Shown one piece after another: positions 42,354 to 51,436 of a DNA stretch of 64,000 bases (positions within the stretch are counted from its first letter, which is position 1; the number at the start of each line of letters is the position of its first letter). The notes beneath the pieces are model-generated. The model was not told the DNA's origin. It saw only the letters and a list, made by a program, of their open reading frames with translations, and did not search any database. Source of the DNA: an uncultured Chloroflexales bacterium (GTDB lineage: Bacteria; Chloroflexota; Chloroflexia; Chloroflexales; Chloroflexaceae); the NCBI GenBank assembly GCA_937902315.1, contig CALGUG010000010.1:1-64000 (forward strand). The letters are read 5' to 3'. The position numbers were made by a program, and so were the translations under genes.

Positions 42354-44999
42354 GTGATCGCTATGCAGACGTTATCGGTCGTTTCGAAACAAATGCCCAA
42401 AACAACTATTCAGCAGACGCTTCAGTCGCTGGATAGTGCCGCCGCCGATACGAGTCTTGCAACCTTGAGTGGTTTGGATATCCCCCAGGTACGTGCCCTC
42501 AAGTATGAGTTAGCGCAGATTTTCCCAGCTTCAAACCTACCAGGCTTTCTCTTGCAAGGCTTGTTACAACTCAAAGGTCGAAAATTAGATGCCGAACGTG
42601 TAGCATTGGATCTGCGGGTGCTCTTTCGCGAGACACGCCAGTTGAGTCTTTATGGTACCTTTCTGGCGGCTCCAGCAGTCATCATACACGGCTATCAGAC
42701 TCTGCTTACGCTTGCTGGGAAGGATCTTAAAAGCGCCTTTCCACATGGAACTTGGCAGTTTTACACGGAGTTTGGTTTACGCGAAGATGCTGCTCGCCAC
42801 GCGGTTGAGACGCGCGGTTTTAGTGAATTTGCGCATACATTGAACGATATCGATGCGGCCACCTGCTGGGTCGCGGCTGCGATCTATACCCTGTACGCCT
42901 ACGAGGATCTGCTCGCCAACGAGTGGTACGAACGAGTAGCTCTGCGCTGTGTCGATCTGGCTTTGAACGAGGCTGCCATCGCTCAGCTTGGACGCAAGCT
43001 GCCGCGTAAGGCTGAGGAGCGTGAGCGAGCGATCGCGGAGGTTGTGGGGGAACTGCGCGAGCGCTATGGCCTGAGCCAGTTGGCGAGTGATTGGGCTATG
43101 CGACGCCCATTTGCTGGGCCAGCAGGCGATATGATTGAAGGTTATCCTCGTTCGCGGCGGCGCAGCTTCGAAAACTATTTGCATCGGCGTCTGAGCGAAT
43201 TGCCCGATTCGTTGCGGACGCGTATGCAAGAGCTGCTGCACGAACGCATGCAGACCGAACTGCCCGAGTTTCAGAGCCAAATGAACTTGTGCCAGACCTT
43301 GCGGGCCGATCAGTACAGCGATGTGCGCGAGCCGCTTTCGCCCTTGGAGCTTCAGGTCGGCTTGATCGTGGGTGGCATCTATCATCTGATCGATGTGTGG
43401 GAGCGCGATTCCCATGGCCATGTGGTGATAACGCCGCGCGGTTCGAGCCCGAGCGATCCCGGTCAGAGTATCCCTTTGATCGAGCATTCGCCCGGCAACT
43501 GGACCGACCGTTACGGCCAACCCGTGACGATCAATCGACGCGGCGATGTCTGGATCGCAGGTATGCATATCGGGCGTTTGCGTTGCCTGCCGCTCGAACG
43601 TATCCACGCCCAGGTTGCGACCATTATGCGCCAACACCGGCCGATCAGCGTCGGCGAGCTTGAGCCAAACCAGTTGACCGATATGCTTTTGGCCAGCGCT
43701 TTTCGAGGGAAACAAGAGACCTTGCGCGGTCTGCTGAGCGCTACCACCCGCGAGGAGTTAGAGATTTTGCGCAGCGCGCCGATTCTGGTCAATTGGGATA
43801 TTCAAGAGCCTCATTTGCCTTTGGGCCAAGTGCGGCGGGTTCAGCGCGGCGTGGGCGACCACGCCATCACCATCATTCGAGCTGGCGATCGCGTTATCTT
43901 CGATATGTCGCATATCTTTTTCGACGGGATCTGGGGCGCGATTTTGACCGAGATCGTCACCAGTTTCGCGGTGGCGCTGGGCGAGCAGGTTCGCCAGATG
44001 ACGCCCGGGCGGGCTAAGATCGCGAAGCCGCTGCGCTTGAGCGCTTCGCCAGCCTTTTTAAAGGCAGCGCGCAACCGCGAGATGCACGCCCCGATCGAGG
44101 CTGATGCCGAGACCACAGCGGTCAGCATTAACACTATCAACCGTTTGCGCAGGCGTTTGGCCGAGCGTGATCTACATATGACGGTGAACGATGTGCTGCT
44201 TTTGGGGCGCTATTTTCATGCTGCGACCTATCAACCCGGCCCAGTGGCGATGGCAGCCCTAAACGATTTAGAGGCCCGAGGCGGCGAGGCCACTCGGCTG
44301 CACGCTCAGATCATTCGTGCCCTCGAAGAGCAACGCGATTTGGTACCTTCGATCTTGATTCCTATGGATGCGAGTTGGATCGACCCTCGTCAGCGTTTAC
44401 ACCCTGCGACCTTGCGCAACCCTCAGCCCGAACTCTTGCCCCGTCTAACACGCTGTTACGAGTTGTTGCGCCAGCTTACAACTGATCCGAAACACCAGAT
44501 CAAAGAGCAGTTTGAGAAAGAGCGGATCAATTTATGGCTCGATTTGGTGCGTTTTTCAAACCTTCTGCGCAGTTTGCGCGACCTTACCATGCGCGGCGAA
44601 AGTTTTGCCACAGGTGCTTTGCGTTTGTTGGGCCATTTGCCGCGGCCCATGCAGAATTTGATGGATCAGATTCCGCAGAAGATCGATATTTTGAATGAGA
44701 TTGTGAAGGGCAGCGAGGTCTTTTCGAATATTGGCCAGGCGCCGCGTAGCTCGACCTTGGGGCGATTTATGAGCTCGCGCGATGATGGCGATACCAAGCT
44801 CTTGGTGTGGGGCGTGATGACAACTGGCAACGGGCAGTTGGTGATCAGCCTGCGTGATTTTCGCCCGCATGTTGGCATGTTGCACGAGGCGGGTTTCGGT
44901 GTGGTGGCCGAAGTTTTGGTGGCCGATTTCCTCGATTCGTACGCTCAGGGTATCAATACCTTAGTGAAACGTATTCAGAAGATATTTTCCTACAAATAG
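42354..44999 (+). CDS. Large uncharacterised protein with HxxxDG acyltransferase-like C-terminal half
   Basis: 881 residues (GTG at 42354; the ATG at 42363 is an equally good start). No signal peptide. The N-terminal ~350 residues are helical and unfamiliar (PHGTWQFYTEFGLREDAARHA is a distinctive block). The C-terminal half contains SHIFFDGIWG (H520, D524), the HxxxDG motif of the CoA-dependent acyltransferase/condensation-domain superfamily. It is followed by TVNDVLLLGRYFHAA and, near the end, LLVWGVMTTGNGQLVISLRDFRP, the order seen in that fold. An acyl-transfer role is inferred and not proven. The downstream Ser/Thr kinase starts 3 bp after the stop, so the two are surely co-translated. 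Confidence 0.6.
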   Translation: MIAMQTLSVVSKQMPKTTIQQTLQSLDSAAADTSLATLSGLDIPQVRALKYELAQIFPASNLPGFLLQGLLQLKGRKLDAERVALDLRVLFRETRQLSLYGTFLAAPAVIIHGYQTLLTLAGKDLKSAFPHGTWQFYTEFGLREDAARHAVETRGFSEFAHTLNDIDAATCWVAAAIYTLYAYEDLLANEWYERVALRCVDLALNEAAIAQLGRKLPRKAEERERAIAEVVGELRERYGLSQLASDWAMRRPFAGPAGDMIEGYPRSRRRSFENYLHRRLSELPDSLRTRMQELLHERMQTELPEFQSQMNLCQTLRADQYSDVREPLSPLELQVGLIVGGIYHLIDVWERDSHGHVVITPRGSSPSDPGQSIPLIEHSPGNWTDRYGQPVTINRRGDVWIAGMHIGRLRCLPLERIHAQVATIMRQHRPISVGELEPNQLTDMLLASAFRGKQETLRGLLSATTREELEILRSAPILVNWDIQEPHLPLGQVRRVQRGVGDHAITIIRAGDRVIFDMSHIFFDGIWGAILTEIVTSFAVALGEQVRQMTPGRAKIAKPLRLSASPAFLKAARNREMHAPIEADAETTAVSINTINRLRRRLAERDLHMTVNDVLLLGRYFHAATYQPGPVAMAALNDLEARGGEATRLHAQIIRALEEQRDLVPSILIPMDASWIDPRQRLHPATLRNPQPELLPRLTRCYELLRQLTTDPKHQIKEQFEKERINLWLDLVRFSNLLRSLRDLTMRGESFATGALRLLGHLPRPMQNLMDQIPQKIDILNEIVKGSEVFSNIGQAPRSSTLGRFMSSRDDGDTKLLVWGVMTTGNGQLVISLRDFRPHVGMLHEAGFGVVAEVLVADFLDSYAQGINTLVKRIQKIFSYK

Positions 45000-45002
45000 A
45001 TT

Positions 45003-46385
45003 ATGACTGATCAACTGATAGGCCAGAAACTGGGCAGCTACGAGGTACGCGCGCTTTTGGGTAAAGGTGGCATGGGTCGCGTCTATCGTGGCTACGATGC
45101 AGCGCTCGATCGCGAATGCGCCATTAAAGTGATGGGAACGCGCAATCTGCTGCCCGACTATATCGAGCGATTTCGGCGCGAGGCGCGTCTGGCGGCCGGG
45201 CTACGCCACCCCAACATCGTGCAGGTCTATAGTTTCGGCGAGCAAGATGGACTGCTCTATATGGTGCAGGAGCTTTTGCCGGGCCAGACCCTTGCGCAGC
45301 AGTTGGCGCGTATGGGCAAGCGGCGTTTGGCGGCGGGTAGCATCCACCGCATTTTGAAGCAACTGGGCGATGCACTCGACTACGCCCATGCCCAAGGGGT
45401 GATCCATCGCGATGTGAAGCCTGCCAATGCGATCTATAACGCCGATAATCTGTTGGTATTGACCGATTTTGGTTTGGCGCGCGACAACTCGAGCAATCAG
45501 ACCGATACTGGGCCGGGCGTGGTGATGGGCACCCCGGCTTATATCGCACCCGAGCAGGCCGTCAGCAGCAAAGGCATCAGCAAGGCCAGCGATATCTATG
45601 CTTTGGGGGTGGTGGCCTACGAGCTGGTAACGGGCCGCCTACCCTTTGAAGGCGAGACCCCTATGGCGATCGTGCTTAAGCATCTATACGAAGATGCAGA
45701 GCGGCCCAGCAAGCTCAATAACAATCTGCCCAAAGCGCTCGATGGCGTGATTCTGCGGGCTATGCATAAAGAGCCGAGCCAACGTTTTTCGAGCGCGGGC
45801 GCCTTTGTACGAGCCTTCGCCGAGGCTTGGCCGACTACTCGCAGCGTTAGCCAGCCGACCCGCAGCAGCAAAACGCGCGCAAATGGTATAACCGAGCAGA
45901 GCCGAGCAGTCGGTGAAGCGCTCAGCCCCAGCCCAAGCCCGCGCCGCAGCACGACTACGCGCTCTGGCACTGCGAGCCGCAGCAGAGCCGATACGCCCAG
46001 CTCGGGCACGAGCCAGTCGCGTACGGCGAATCGCTCTGCAAGCGGCGGCAAGCTTGTTGAGGTCGGTACGGCGGCGCGAGTCGCGGCACCAGCGAGTGTT
46101 AGAACGGTTCAAGCTAGCCCGCAGGTTGCCAATGGCAGCAAAGCGGCTCGCTCAGCCTCTCAAGCTGCAAGCGAAGCGAAAACTCCTTCCAAGACGAGCA
46201 CAACGCCAGAGACCACTCCGAAAAAGCCCACGAAGCGTTTGTTGGTGGCGCTTTTGACGCTTTGTGTGATCGGTATCGCTCTGCTTTTTGGTTTCGGCAT
46301 TGACCCGCTCGTGATCGAGCGCGGCTGGTATGTGCTGCAAAGCCTTGTGCTCGATACCATAAATTCGTTCTTGCGACGGACTTGA
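45003..46385 (+). CDS. PknB-type transmembrane Ser/Thr protein kinase
   Basis: 460 residues. Hanks-type kinase domain (~11-270): LGKGGMGRVYRG, AIKVM Lys, catalytic VIHRDVKPAN (D137), DFGLA (D155), GTPAYIAPEQ and SDIYALGVVAYELVTG, all intact. A basic Ser/Thr/Ala linker (~280-410) is probably autophosphorylated. One membrane helix (~416-437, LLVALLTLCVIGIALLFGFG) precedes a short extracytoplasmic tail without a PASTA domain. Tight coupling to the 881-residue protein makes that protein the obvious substrate or effector candidate (inference). Confidence 0.95.
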   Translation: MTDQLIGQKLGSYEVRALLGKGGMGRVYRGYDAALDRECAIKVMGTRNLLPDYIERFRREARLAAGLRHPNIVQVYSFGEQDGLLYMVQELLPGQTLAQQLARMGKRRLAAGSIHRILKQLGDALDYAHAQGVIHRDVKPANAIYNADNLLVLTDFGLARDNSSNQTDTGPGVVMGTPAYIAPEQAVSSKGISKASDIYALGVVAYELVTGRLPFEGETPMAIVLKHLYEDAERPSKLNNNLPKALDGVILRAMHKEPSQRFSSAGAFVRAFAEAWPTTRSVSQPTRSSKTRANGITEQSRAVGEALSPSPSPRRSTTTRSGTASRSRADTPSSGTSQSRTANRSASGGKLVEVGTAARVAAPASVRTVQASPQVANGSKAARSASQAASEAKTPSKTSTTPETTPKKPTKRLLVALLTLCVIGIALLFGFGIDPLVIERGWYVLQSLVLDTINSFLRRT

Positions 46386-46410
46386 CCGCGCATCGTATCG
46401 ATGATAGGCT
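46382..46410 (+). promoter_or_regulatory. Candidate promoter of the Cys-rich micropeptide gene
   Basis: TTGACC, 17 bp, TAGGCT; it overlaps the kinase stop codon and lies 40 bp before the micropeptide ATG. Confidence 0.4.
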
Positions 46411-46449
46411 AGCTTTAAATTAAATTGTTAGATACAAGGAGGCGCTACC

Positions 46450-46524
46450 ATGACAATCCTATTCCACAATTTTTCTGAGCCGAGCCTTTGCGCTTGCTGC
46501 TCTAGTGTGGAGTGCGCCTTATAA
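46450..46524 (+). CDS. Cys-rich 24-residue micropeptide
   Basis: 24 codons with a perfect AGGAGG 7 nt before the ATG. The C-terminal half is LCACCSSVECAL: four cysteines in nine residues. A promoter candidate is just upstream. A 220-nt non-coding stretch and a strong hairpin (46744) follow, so a short mRNA of ~350 nt is plausible. It lies 350 bp before a heterodimeric ABC exporter. It may be a peptide product, a Cys-sensing leader peptide or chance. No family is known to me. Confidence 0.4.
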   Translation: MTILFHNFSEPSLCACCSSVECAL

Positions 46525-46743
46525 CATATTTCGCTACTCGAATCGCACGCTGAAGCTTATGATGGGCCTCAAGTTGACTGGCTAGCTTCGTTTTGCTTGC
46601 CGATATGCTTGTTCCCTGTAAAGCTCGCGTGGCATAGCTTGCTCTCCTTTCTGCCATGGCTGGCCAGGCCGCTGAGTGCGCTCGGCCGGACCGTGTAGGA
46701 TTATTGCAAGCTGATGCGGAAACGAAACGTGTAGTTAGATTCT

Positions 46744-46780
46744 AGCCACGGGCGTATATCCGCCCGTGGCTGTCTGTTTT
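46744..46780 (+). terminator. Terminator after the micropeptide transcript
   Basis: 11-bp perfect stem AGCCACGGGCG/CGCCCGTGGCT, 6-nt loop, then GTCTGTTTT. Confidence 0.8.
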
Positions 46781-46796
46781 AAATAGAGTTGAACTG

Positions 46797-46883
46797 ATGC
46801 GGCCATGGGGTTCGAAAGACCTATGGCCGTTCTGTTATAGAGCGGCAGGGGCGGGTTGCCCTATGCCGTTTTTGTTTGAATGA
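46797..46883 (+). CDS. Possible leader ORF of the ABC exporter operon
   Basis: 28 codons starting MRPWGSKDLW and containing two Trp, two Cys and several Pro and Arg residues. Its frame runs through a hairpin (46800-46829) and through the terminator stem-loop (46843-46868). Its TGA (46881-46883) overlaps the GAGG that would serve the GTG start at 46891 of the exporter. The ribosome site is weak (AGAG). The layout resembles the BmrB leader of the B. subtilis bmrCD exporter (ribosome-mediated attenuation). Coding status is unproven. Confidence 0.35.
   Translation: MRPWGSKDLWPFCYRAAGAGCPMPFLFE
46843..46873 (+). terminator. Attenuator-like terminator directly before the ABC exporter
   Basis: Stem CGGCA-GGGGC / GCCCT-a-TGCCG (46843-46852/46858-46868) followed by TTTTT, ending 3-18 bp before the first exporter start codon. 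Two other hairpins lie immediately upstream (46744 and 46800). Confidence 0.65.
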
Positions 46884-48648
46884 GGTGGATGTGTTTCATT
46901 CTTTGCAACACTACTGGCGATTGTTGGCGACCTATCTGCGCGATCAGGTCGTGGCGGTCTCTGTTTTAGCGGTTTTGTTGTTGACCGGAATCGGTGTACA
47001 GTTGCTGCACCCTCAGATCGTGCGCAGCTTTATCGATGCCAGCCAGAACCAAGTGGCACATCGGCTGTTGCTCACGATCGCGGGCCTCTTTGTGGCGCTC
47101 GTTGTGATCCAGCGCTTAATCGGTGTCGCTACCACCTATCTGGGCGAGCAGGTTGCTTGGCGCGCTACCAACGCCCTGCGTAGCGATCTTTTGCTGCACT
47201 GTTTGCAGCTCGATCTGCCCTTTCATCAGCGCCACACTCCGGGCGAGCTGATCGAACGCGTCGATGGAGATGTGACCGCTTTGGCGAACTTCTTTTCGCA
47301 ACTGGTGATCAAGCTGCTCGGCAATGCCTTGCTGGTGCTGGGCGTGCTTGTGATGATTGTGCGCGAAGATTGGCGGATCGCCTTGGCGCTTTTGGTCTAT
47401 GTGCTTGTGAGCATTTTGGCGCTGATGGCCCTGCAGCGCGTGGCGGTGGCGCGTTGGGCCAGAATGAGCGAGCTGCAGGCCGAGCTGGCGAGCTTTGTCG
47501 AAGAGCAGATCGCCGCCAAAGAAGATCTGCGTGGCAACGGCGGCGAAGGCTTTGTGATGCGACGCTTCTTTGAGCAGATGCGCCGCCGCCTGCGGGCTTA
47601 TCGCAGCGCTTATGCGATCAATCTGATCAATCAAGGGCTTGCACGCCTACTCTATCTGGCCTGTTACCTGCTCAGCTTGGGAATGGGCGCTTGGTTGCTG
47701 CTGCAAGGGCGGGTCACGATCGGCACCGTCTTCCTGATCGTGAGCTATATCGCTCTGTTGTCGCAGCCCTTGGCCGAGATCCGTAGCCAAGTGGGCGATC
47801 TGCAGCAGGCCACGGCCAGCATAGAGCGGATCAACCAGATCTTACGGCGCCAGCCCGTGGTTAAAGATGAAGGCCAGGCGCGCCTACCAGCCGGACCTCT
47901 GAGCATCGAATTCGAGCGCGCCAGCTTTGCTTACAACAACGAAGACGACCAGTCTGCCGATCTGGTCTTGAACGAGCTGAGCTTAGAGCTGAAGCCGGGC
48001 CGCATCTTGGGCGTGCTTGGGCGCACAGGCAGCGGCAAAACTACGCTGACTCGTTTGCTATTGCGCCTCTATGACTTGCGTTCGGGCGAGCTGCGTTTAG
48101 GCGGTCTGCCGATCAAACAGATCGCCTTGGAGGAGCTACGCGCGCGTGTCGCTTTGGTGACCCAAGATGTGCAGCTCTTTCGGGCTAGTGTACGCCAAAA
48201 CCTGACTCTCTTCGATGAGAGCATCAGCGACGCGCGCGTGCGAGAGGTGCTGAGCCAGCTCGGATTGGATGCTTGGTTAGACAGCCTTGAGCATGGACTC
48301 GATAGCCAGCTCGACGCTGAAAGTGCCGGACTCTCAGCCGGTCAAGCCCAGCTTTTAGCCTTTGCGCGAGTCTTTCTGAAAGATGCAGGCTTGGTGGTCT
48401 TAGACGAAGCCTCGTCGCGGCTCGACCCGCTCTCGTCGCGTTTGATGGAGCGGGCGCTCGACAAGCTATTTGAGAACCGCACTGGTGTGATCATTGCCCA
48501 CCGTTTAGAGACGCTTGAACGGGCCGACGACATTCTGATTTTGGAATATGGACGGGTGCTCGAATATGGCGAACGCACACGTTTGGCGGCTGATCCGGAT
48601 TCGCATTTCGCCCGCTTGCTGCGGACTGGCATCGAGGAGGTGCTCTAG
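46876..48648 (+). CDS. ABC exporter half-transporter 1 (consensus ATPase, LSAGQ signature)
   Basis: 590 residues from TTG at 46876; GTG at 46891 with GAGG 5 nt before it is the better start. Six membrane helices (~20-320) are followed by a nucleotide-binding domain: Walker A GRTGSGKT (382), Q-loop VALVTQD, degenerate signature LSAGQ (486), Walker B LVVLDE with catalytic Glu (511) and the H-loop IIAHRLE. Together with the next gene it forms a typical heterodimeric type IV exporter (BmrCD/TM287-288 pattern). The substrate is unknown; multidrug or peptide export is inferred. Confidence 0.93.
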   Translation: MNEVDVFHSLQHYWRLLATYLRDQVVAVSVLAVLLLTGIGVQLLHPQIVRSFIDASQNQVAHRLLLTIAGLFVALVVIQRLIGVATTYLGEQVAWRATNALRSDLLLHCLQLDLPFHQRHTPGELIERVDGDVTALANFFSQLVIKLLGNALLVLGVLVMIVREDWRIALALLVYVLVSILALMALQRVAVARWARMSELQAELASFVEEQIAAKEDLRGNGGEGFVMRRFFEQMRRRLRAYRSAYAINLINQGLARLLYLACYLLSLGMGAWLLLQGRVTIGTVFLIVSYIALLSQPLAEIRSQVGDLQQATASIERINQILRRQPVVKDEGQARLPAGPLSIEFERASFAYNNEDDQSADLVLNELSLELKPGRILGVLGRTGSGKTTLTRLLLRLYDLRSGELRLGGLPIKQIALEELRARVALVTQDVQLFRASVRQNLTLFDESISDARVREVLSQLGLDAWLDSLEHGLDSQLDAESAGLSAGQAQLLAFARVFLKDAGLVVLDEASSRLDPLSSRLMERALDKLFENRTGVIIAHRLETLERADDILILEYGRVLEYGERTRLAADPDSHFARLLRTGIEEVL

Positions 48649-50465
48649 TGAGTGAGCTATCGAATAGTCGCCGTTTAGCGACACTTGCCTTTAACTGGCG
48701 CGAAATCCTCTTTCAACCCTGGCCCTATCTGGCTTATTCGCTGCCGATCATTTTAGAGGCGCTGTTGCCCTTAGGCTTGGGTTGGCTAGAGAAGCTGCTC
48801 TTCGACAGCCTGAGCGCTGGCAGCGCGGCCAGCAGCAGCATTTGGTGGATCTTGGCCTTAGTCGCTGGCATTGAAGTCGGGGCTATTCTCAATAGCTTCC
48901 TTGCAGGCTACGGCTACAGCACCTTTTGGAGCAATATCAGCACCCTGCTGCGCAGCAACCTGTTGAGCAGCATTTTGGCTCAGCCCGGCGCCCAGAGCTT
49001 GAAGGTTTCGACGGGTGAGGCTGTGACCCGCTTCGATAACGATGTGGGCGAGGTGGCCGACTTCCCGCTTTGGTTCCCGAATGTGATCGGCGGCCTGCTG
49101 GCCGGAGCGATCGCCTTGGCGATTATGGCCTCGATCGACCCTTGGATCACCTTTTGGGTTTTTGTGCCGCTCTTGCTGTTGGTCGCGCTGGGCCGCTTGA
49201 CTTGGCGTCTGATGCTGGCCTATCGGCGGGCCGCGCGCGAGGCCGATGGACGGGTGGTCGATACGCTCGGCGAGCTGTTTGGGGCCGTGCAAGCCCTAAA
49301 GGTTGCCAACGCAGAACGCAATGCTCAGCGCTATTTCAATCATTTGAGCGATCTGCGCCGCAGGGCAGCCATTCGTGATCGTGTCTTGAACGATCTGGTG
49401 GAAGCCTTGGGGCCGCTCTCGGTCGATCTTAGCATTGGCATCACCCTGCTGTTAGCCGCCAGTGCTATGCGCCAAGGCAGTTTCACTGTGGGTGATTTCG
49501 CCTTGTTTGTGACTTATCTCGGTTTTGCGGCTTCGTTACCCTCGATGTTGGGCAGCTTTATGGGCGATTACGCTCAGCAGGCCGTCGCGCTCGAGCGCCT
49601 CGACGAGTTGGTTGCTCCCGAAGCGCCCGAGCGCTTGATCAGCCATCGTCCGATCTACCAAACGGGCGAGCTGCCCACCATTCGCCAGCCAGCGCGCCAG
49701 AGCGGCGATCATCTGCGCGAACTGCGGGTGCAGGGCTTGAGCTTCCGTTATGCGGGCGGCCAAGTGGGCATTGATTCAGTCGATCTTAGCCTGAAGCGGG
49801 GCGAGCTGCTAGTGATTACAGGCCAGATCGGTGCGGGCAAAAGTACGCTCTTGCGTTGCATGATGGGTCTGCTGCCCAAACAGGCCGGAGAACTGTATTG
49901 GAACGGCGAGCGCATCGCAGAGCTCGACCGCTTCTTTCAGCCGCCGCGCGCCGCCTATACCCCTCAAGTGCCGCGCCTCTTGAGCGCCTCGCTGCGCGAT
50001 AACCTGCTGCTGGGTCTGCCGGAAGAGCAGCACGATCTGGCCGGAGCGATCCACAAGGCTGCTCTAGATCAAGACCTCAAGTTGATGGAGCGCGGCCTAG
50101 AGACCTTGGTCGGTACGCGCGGCCTGCGCCTGTCGGGCGGCCAGATCCAGCGAGCCGCCACCGCCCGTATGCTGGTGCGCGATCCCGAGCTGCTGGTGGT
50201 CGATGACCTCTCCAGCGCGCTCGATGTCGAGACCGAGCGCCAGGTCTGGCAGCGCCTGCTCGATGGTGAGCGCACGATTGTGGCGGTTTCGCACCGCAAG
50301 CTGGTTTTGCAGCGCGCTGACCGCATTGTTGTTTTGAAGGATGGCCGTGTAGAAGCCCAAGGCGATCTCGCCTATCTCTTGGAACATTCGCCCGAAATGC
50401 GACGGCTTTGGTATCAGGAGGAGGCTGAAGAAGTGAGCATGTCGAGTGCAAAGGAGCTAGCATGA
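48648..50465 (+). CDS. ABC exporter half-transporter 2 (degenerate Walker B, LSGGQ signature)
   Basis: 605 residues, GTG start overlapping the previous stop by one base, AGGAGG upstream. Six helices, then Walker A GQIGAGKST (392), canonical LSGGQ (495), Walker B LLVVDD with Asp520 where the catalytic Glu should be, and SHRKLVL. Paired with half-transporter 1, the weak site combines this Walker B with the LSAGQ of the partner, and the strong site combines the partner's Glu with this LSGGQ. That is exactly the asymmetry of heterodimeric exporters. Confidence 0.94.
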   Translation: MSELSNSRRLATLAFNWREILFQPWPYLAYSLPIILEALLPLGLGWLEKLLFDSLSAGSAASSSIWWILALVAGIEVGAILNSFLAGYGYSTFWSNISTLLRSNLLSSILAQPGAQSLKVSTGEAVTRFDNDVGEVADFPLWFPNVIGGLLAGAIALAIMASIDPWITFWVFVPLLLLVALGRLTWRLMLAYRRAAREADGRVVDTLGELFGAVQALKVANAERNAQRYFNHLSDLRRRAAIRDRVLNDLVEALGPLSVDLSIGITLLLAASAMRQGSFTVGDFALFVTYLGFAASLPSMLGSFMGDYAQQAVALERLDELVAPEAPERLISHRPIYQTGELPTIRQPARQSGDHLRELRVQGLSFRYAGGQVGIDSVDLSLKRGELLVITGQIGAGKSTLLRCMMGLLPKQAGELYWNGERIAELDRFFQPPRAAYTPQVPRLLSASLRDNLLLGLPEEQHDLAGAIHKAALDQDLKLMERGLETLVGTRGLRLSGGQIQRAATARMLVRDPELLVVDDLSSALDVETERQVWQRLLDGERTIVAVSHRKLVLQRADRIVVLKDGRVEAQGDLAYLLEHSPEMRRLWYQEEAEEVSMSSAKELA

Positions 50466-51433
50466 AACGTCATAAACGCCATTTCGATGATGATCGACTG
50501 GATCGCCAACCGCTCGAACGGGTCTTGAATCAAGCCGCAGCTCAGCGCGAGAAGACGCCGATACGCAAGCAGAGCTACGAGGCCAGTCAAGAGGTGCAGC
50601 TCTGGCTGCGTGAGCAAGCGCTCGACGCCAGCCACAAGCCACCCTTCGAGCCAAGCCTGTTCGCCCGCCACCGCGAGGCCGAGTGGATTCTCTCCTCGCT
50701 GCGCCATTTCTACGAGCTAGACCTGATCAGCGATGTGATCGGCACGGCCAAGAGTGGCAAAGAAGCGACCGTCTACTGCTGCGTAGCCGATTCACGCACA
50801 GGTCTCGACTATCTGGCAGCCAAGGTCTACCGCCCACGTATGTTCCGTAGCCTGAGCAACGACGCCATCTATCGCAATAATCGCGTTCAACGCGACGAAC
50901 GTGGGCGGGTCATTCGCGATGGGCGCAAACGCAACACTAAACAAACCCGCGCGAAACTTGACCAAGTCAGCAACTGGATCAGCTACGAGTTCCAGACCCA
51001 GCAGCGGCTTTATAACGCGGGCGCAGATGTGCCGCAGCCGATCGCCCAGATCGGCAACGCGCTTTTGATGAGCTTTGTGGGTACGCCCGATCAGCCAGCG
51101 CCGCGCTTAAACGAGGTTCGCCTCGACGCCGAGGAGGCCCAGCGCCTCTTCGAGCAGATGCTGCGCAATATCGAGCTGTTTTTGGCCTGCGACGCCATTC
51201 ACGGCGACCTATCGGCCTACAACATCCTCTACTGGGAGGGCCGCGCCACGATTATCGACTTCGCCCAAGCGGTCGATCCACGCCAGAGCGATGAGGTCTA
51301 CCAACTGCTCGAACGCGATATCGACCGTGTGTATCGCTATGTCGCGCCCTATGGCGTGCGGGCCGATCCGGCTGCCTTGGCCCACTCGCTCTGGATGAAG
51401 TATCTAACTGGCAGTTTGGAAGTGGAGGTGTGA
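50462..51433 (+). CDS. RIO-type serine protein kinase
   Basis: 323 residues, overlapping the ABC gene by 4 bp (ATGA). RIO kinase motifs: GTAKSGKEATVYCC (flexible P-loop), AAKVYRP (Lys), catalytic AIHGDLSAYNILYW (D249), and the metal-binding IIDFAQAV. A charged N-terminal extension (~1-75) precedes the kinase. RIO1/RIO2 act in ribosome maturation in archaea and eukaryotes. The bacterial copies are poorly studied, and here the gene is translationally coupled to an exporter. Confidence 0.93.
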   Translation: MKRHKRHFDDDRLDRQPLERVLNQAAAQREKTPIRKQSYEASQEVQLWLREQALDASHKPPFEPSLFARHREAEWILSSLRHFYELDLISDVIGTAKSGKEATVYCCVADSRTGLDYLAAKVYRPRMFRSLSNDAIYRNNRVQRDERGRVIRDGRKRNTKQTRAKLDQVSNWISYEFQTQQRLYNAGADVPQPIAQIGNALLMSFVGTPDQPAPRLNEVRLDAEEAQRLFEQMLRNIELFLACDAIHGDLSAYNILYWEGRATIIDFAQAVDPRQSDEVYQLLERDIDRVYRYVAPYGVRADPAALAHSLWMKYLTGSLEVEV

Positions 51434-51436
51434 GCC

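Noticed and set aside
46660..46750. 29-codon frame starting ATGGCTGGCCAG after the micropeptide
   Set aside because: There is no ribosome site, and it overlaps a GGCCG..CGGCC hairpin; it is more likely untranslated RNA.
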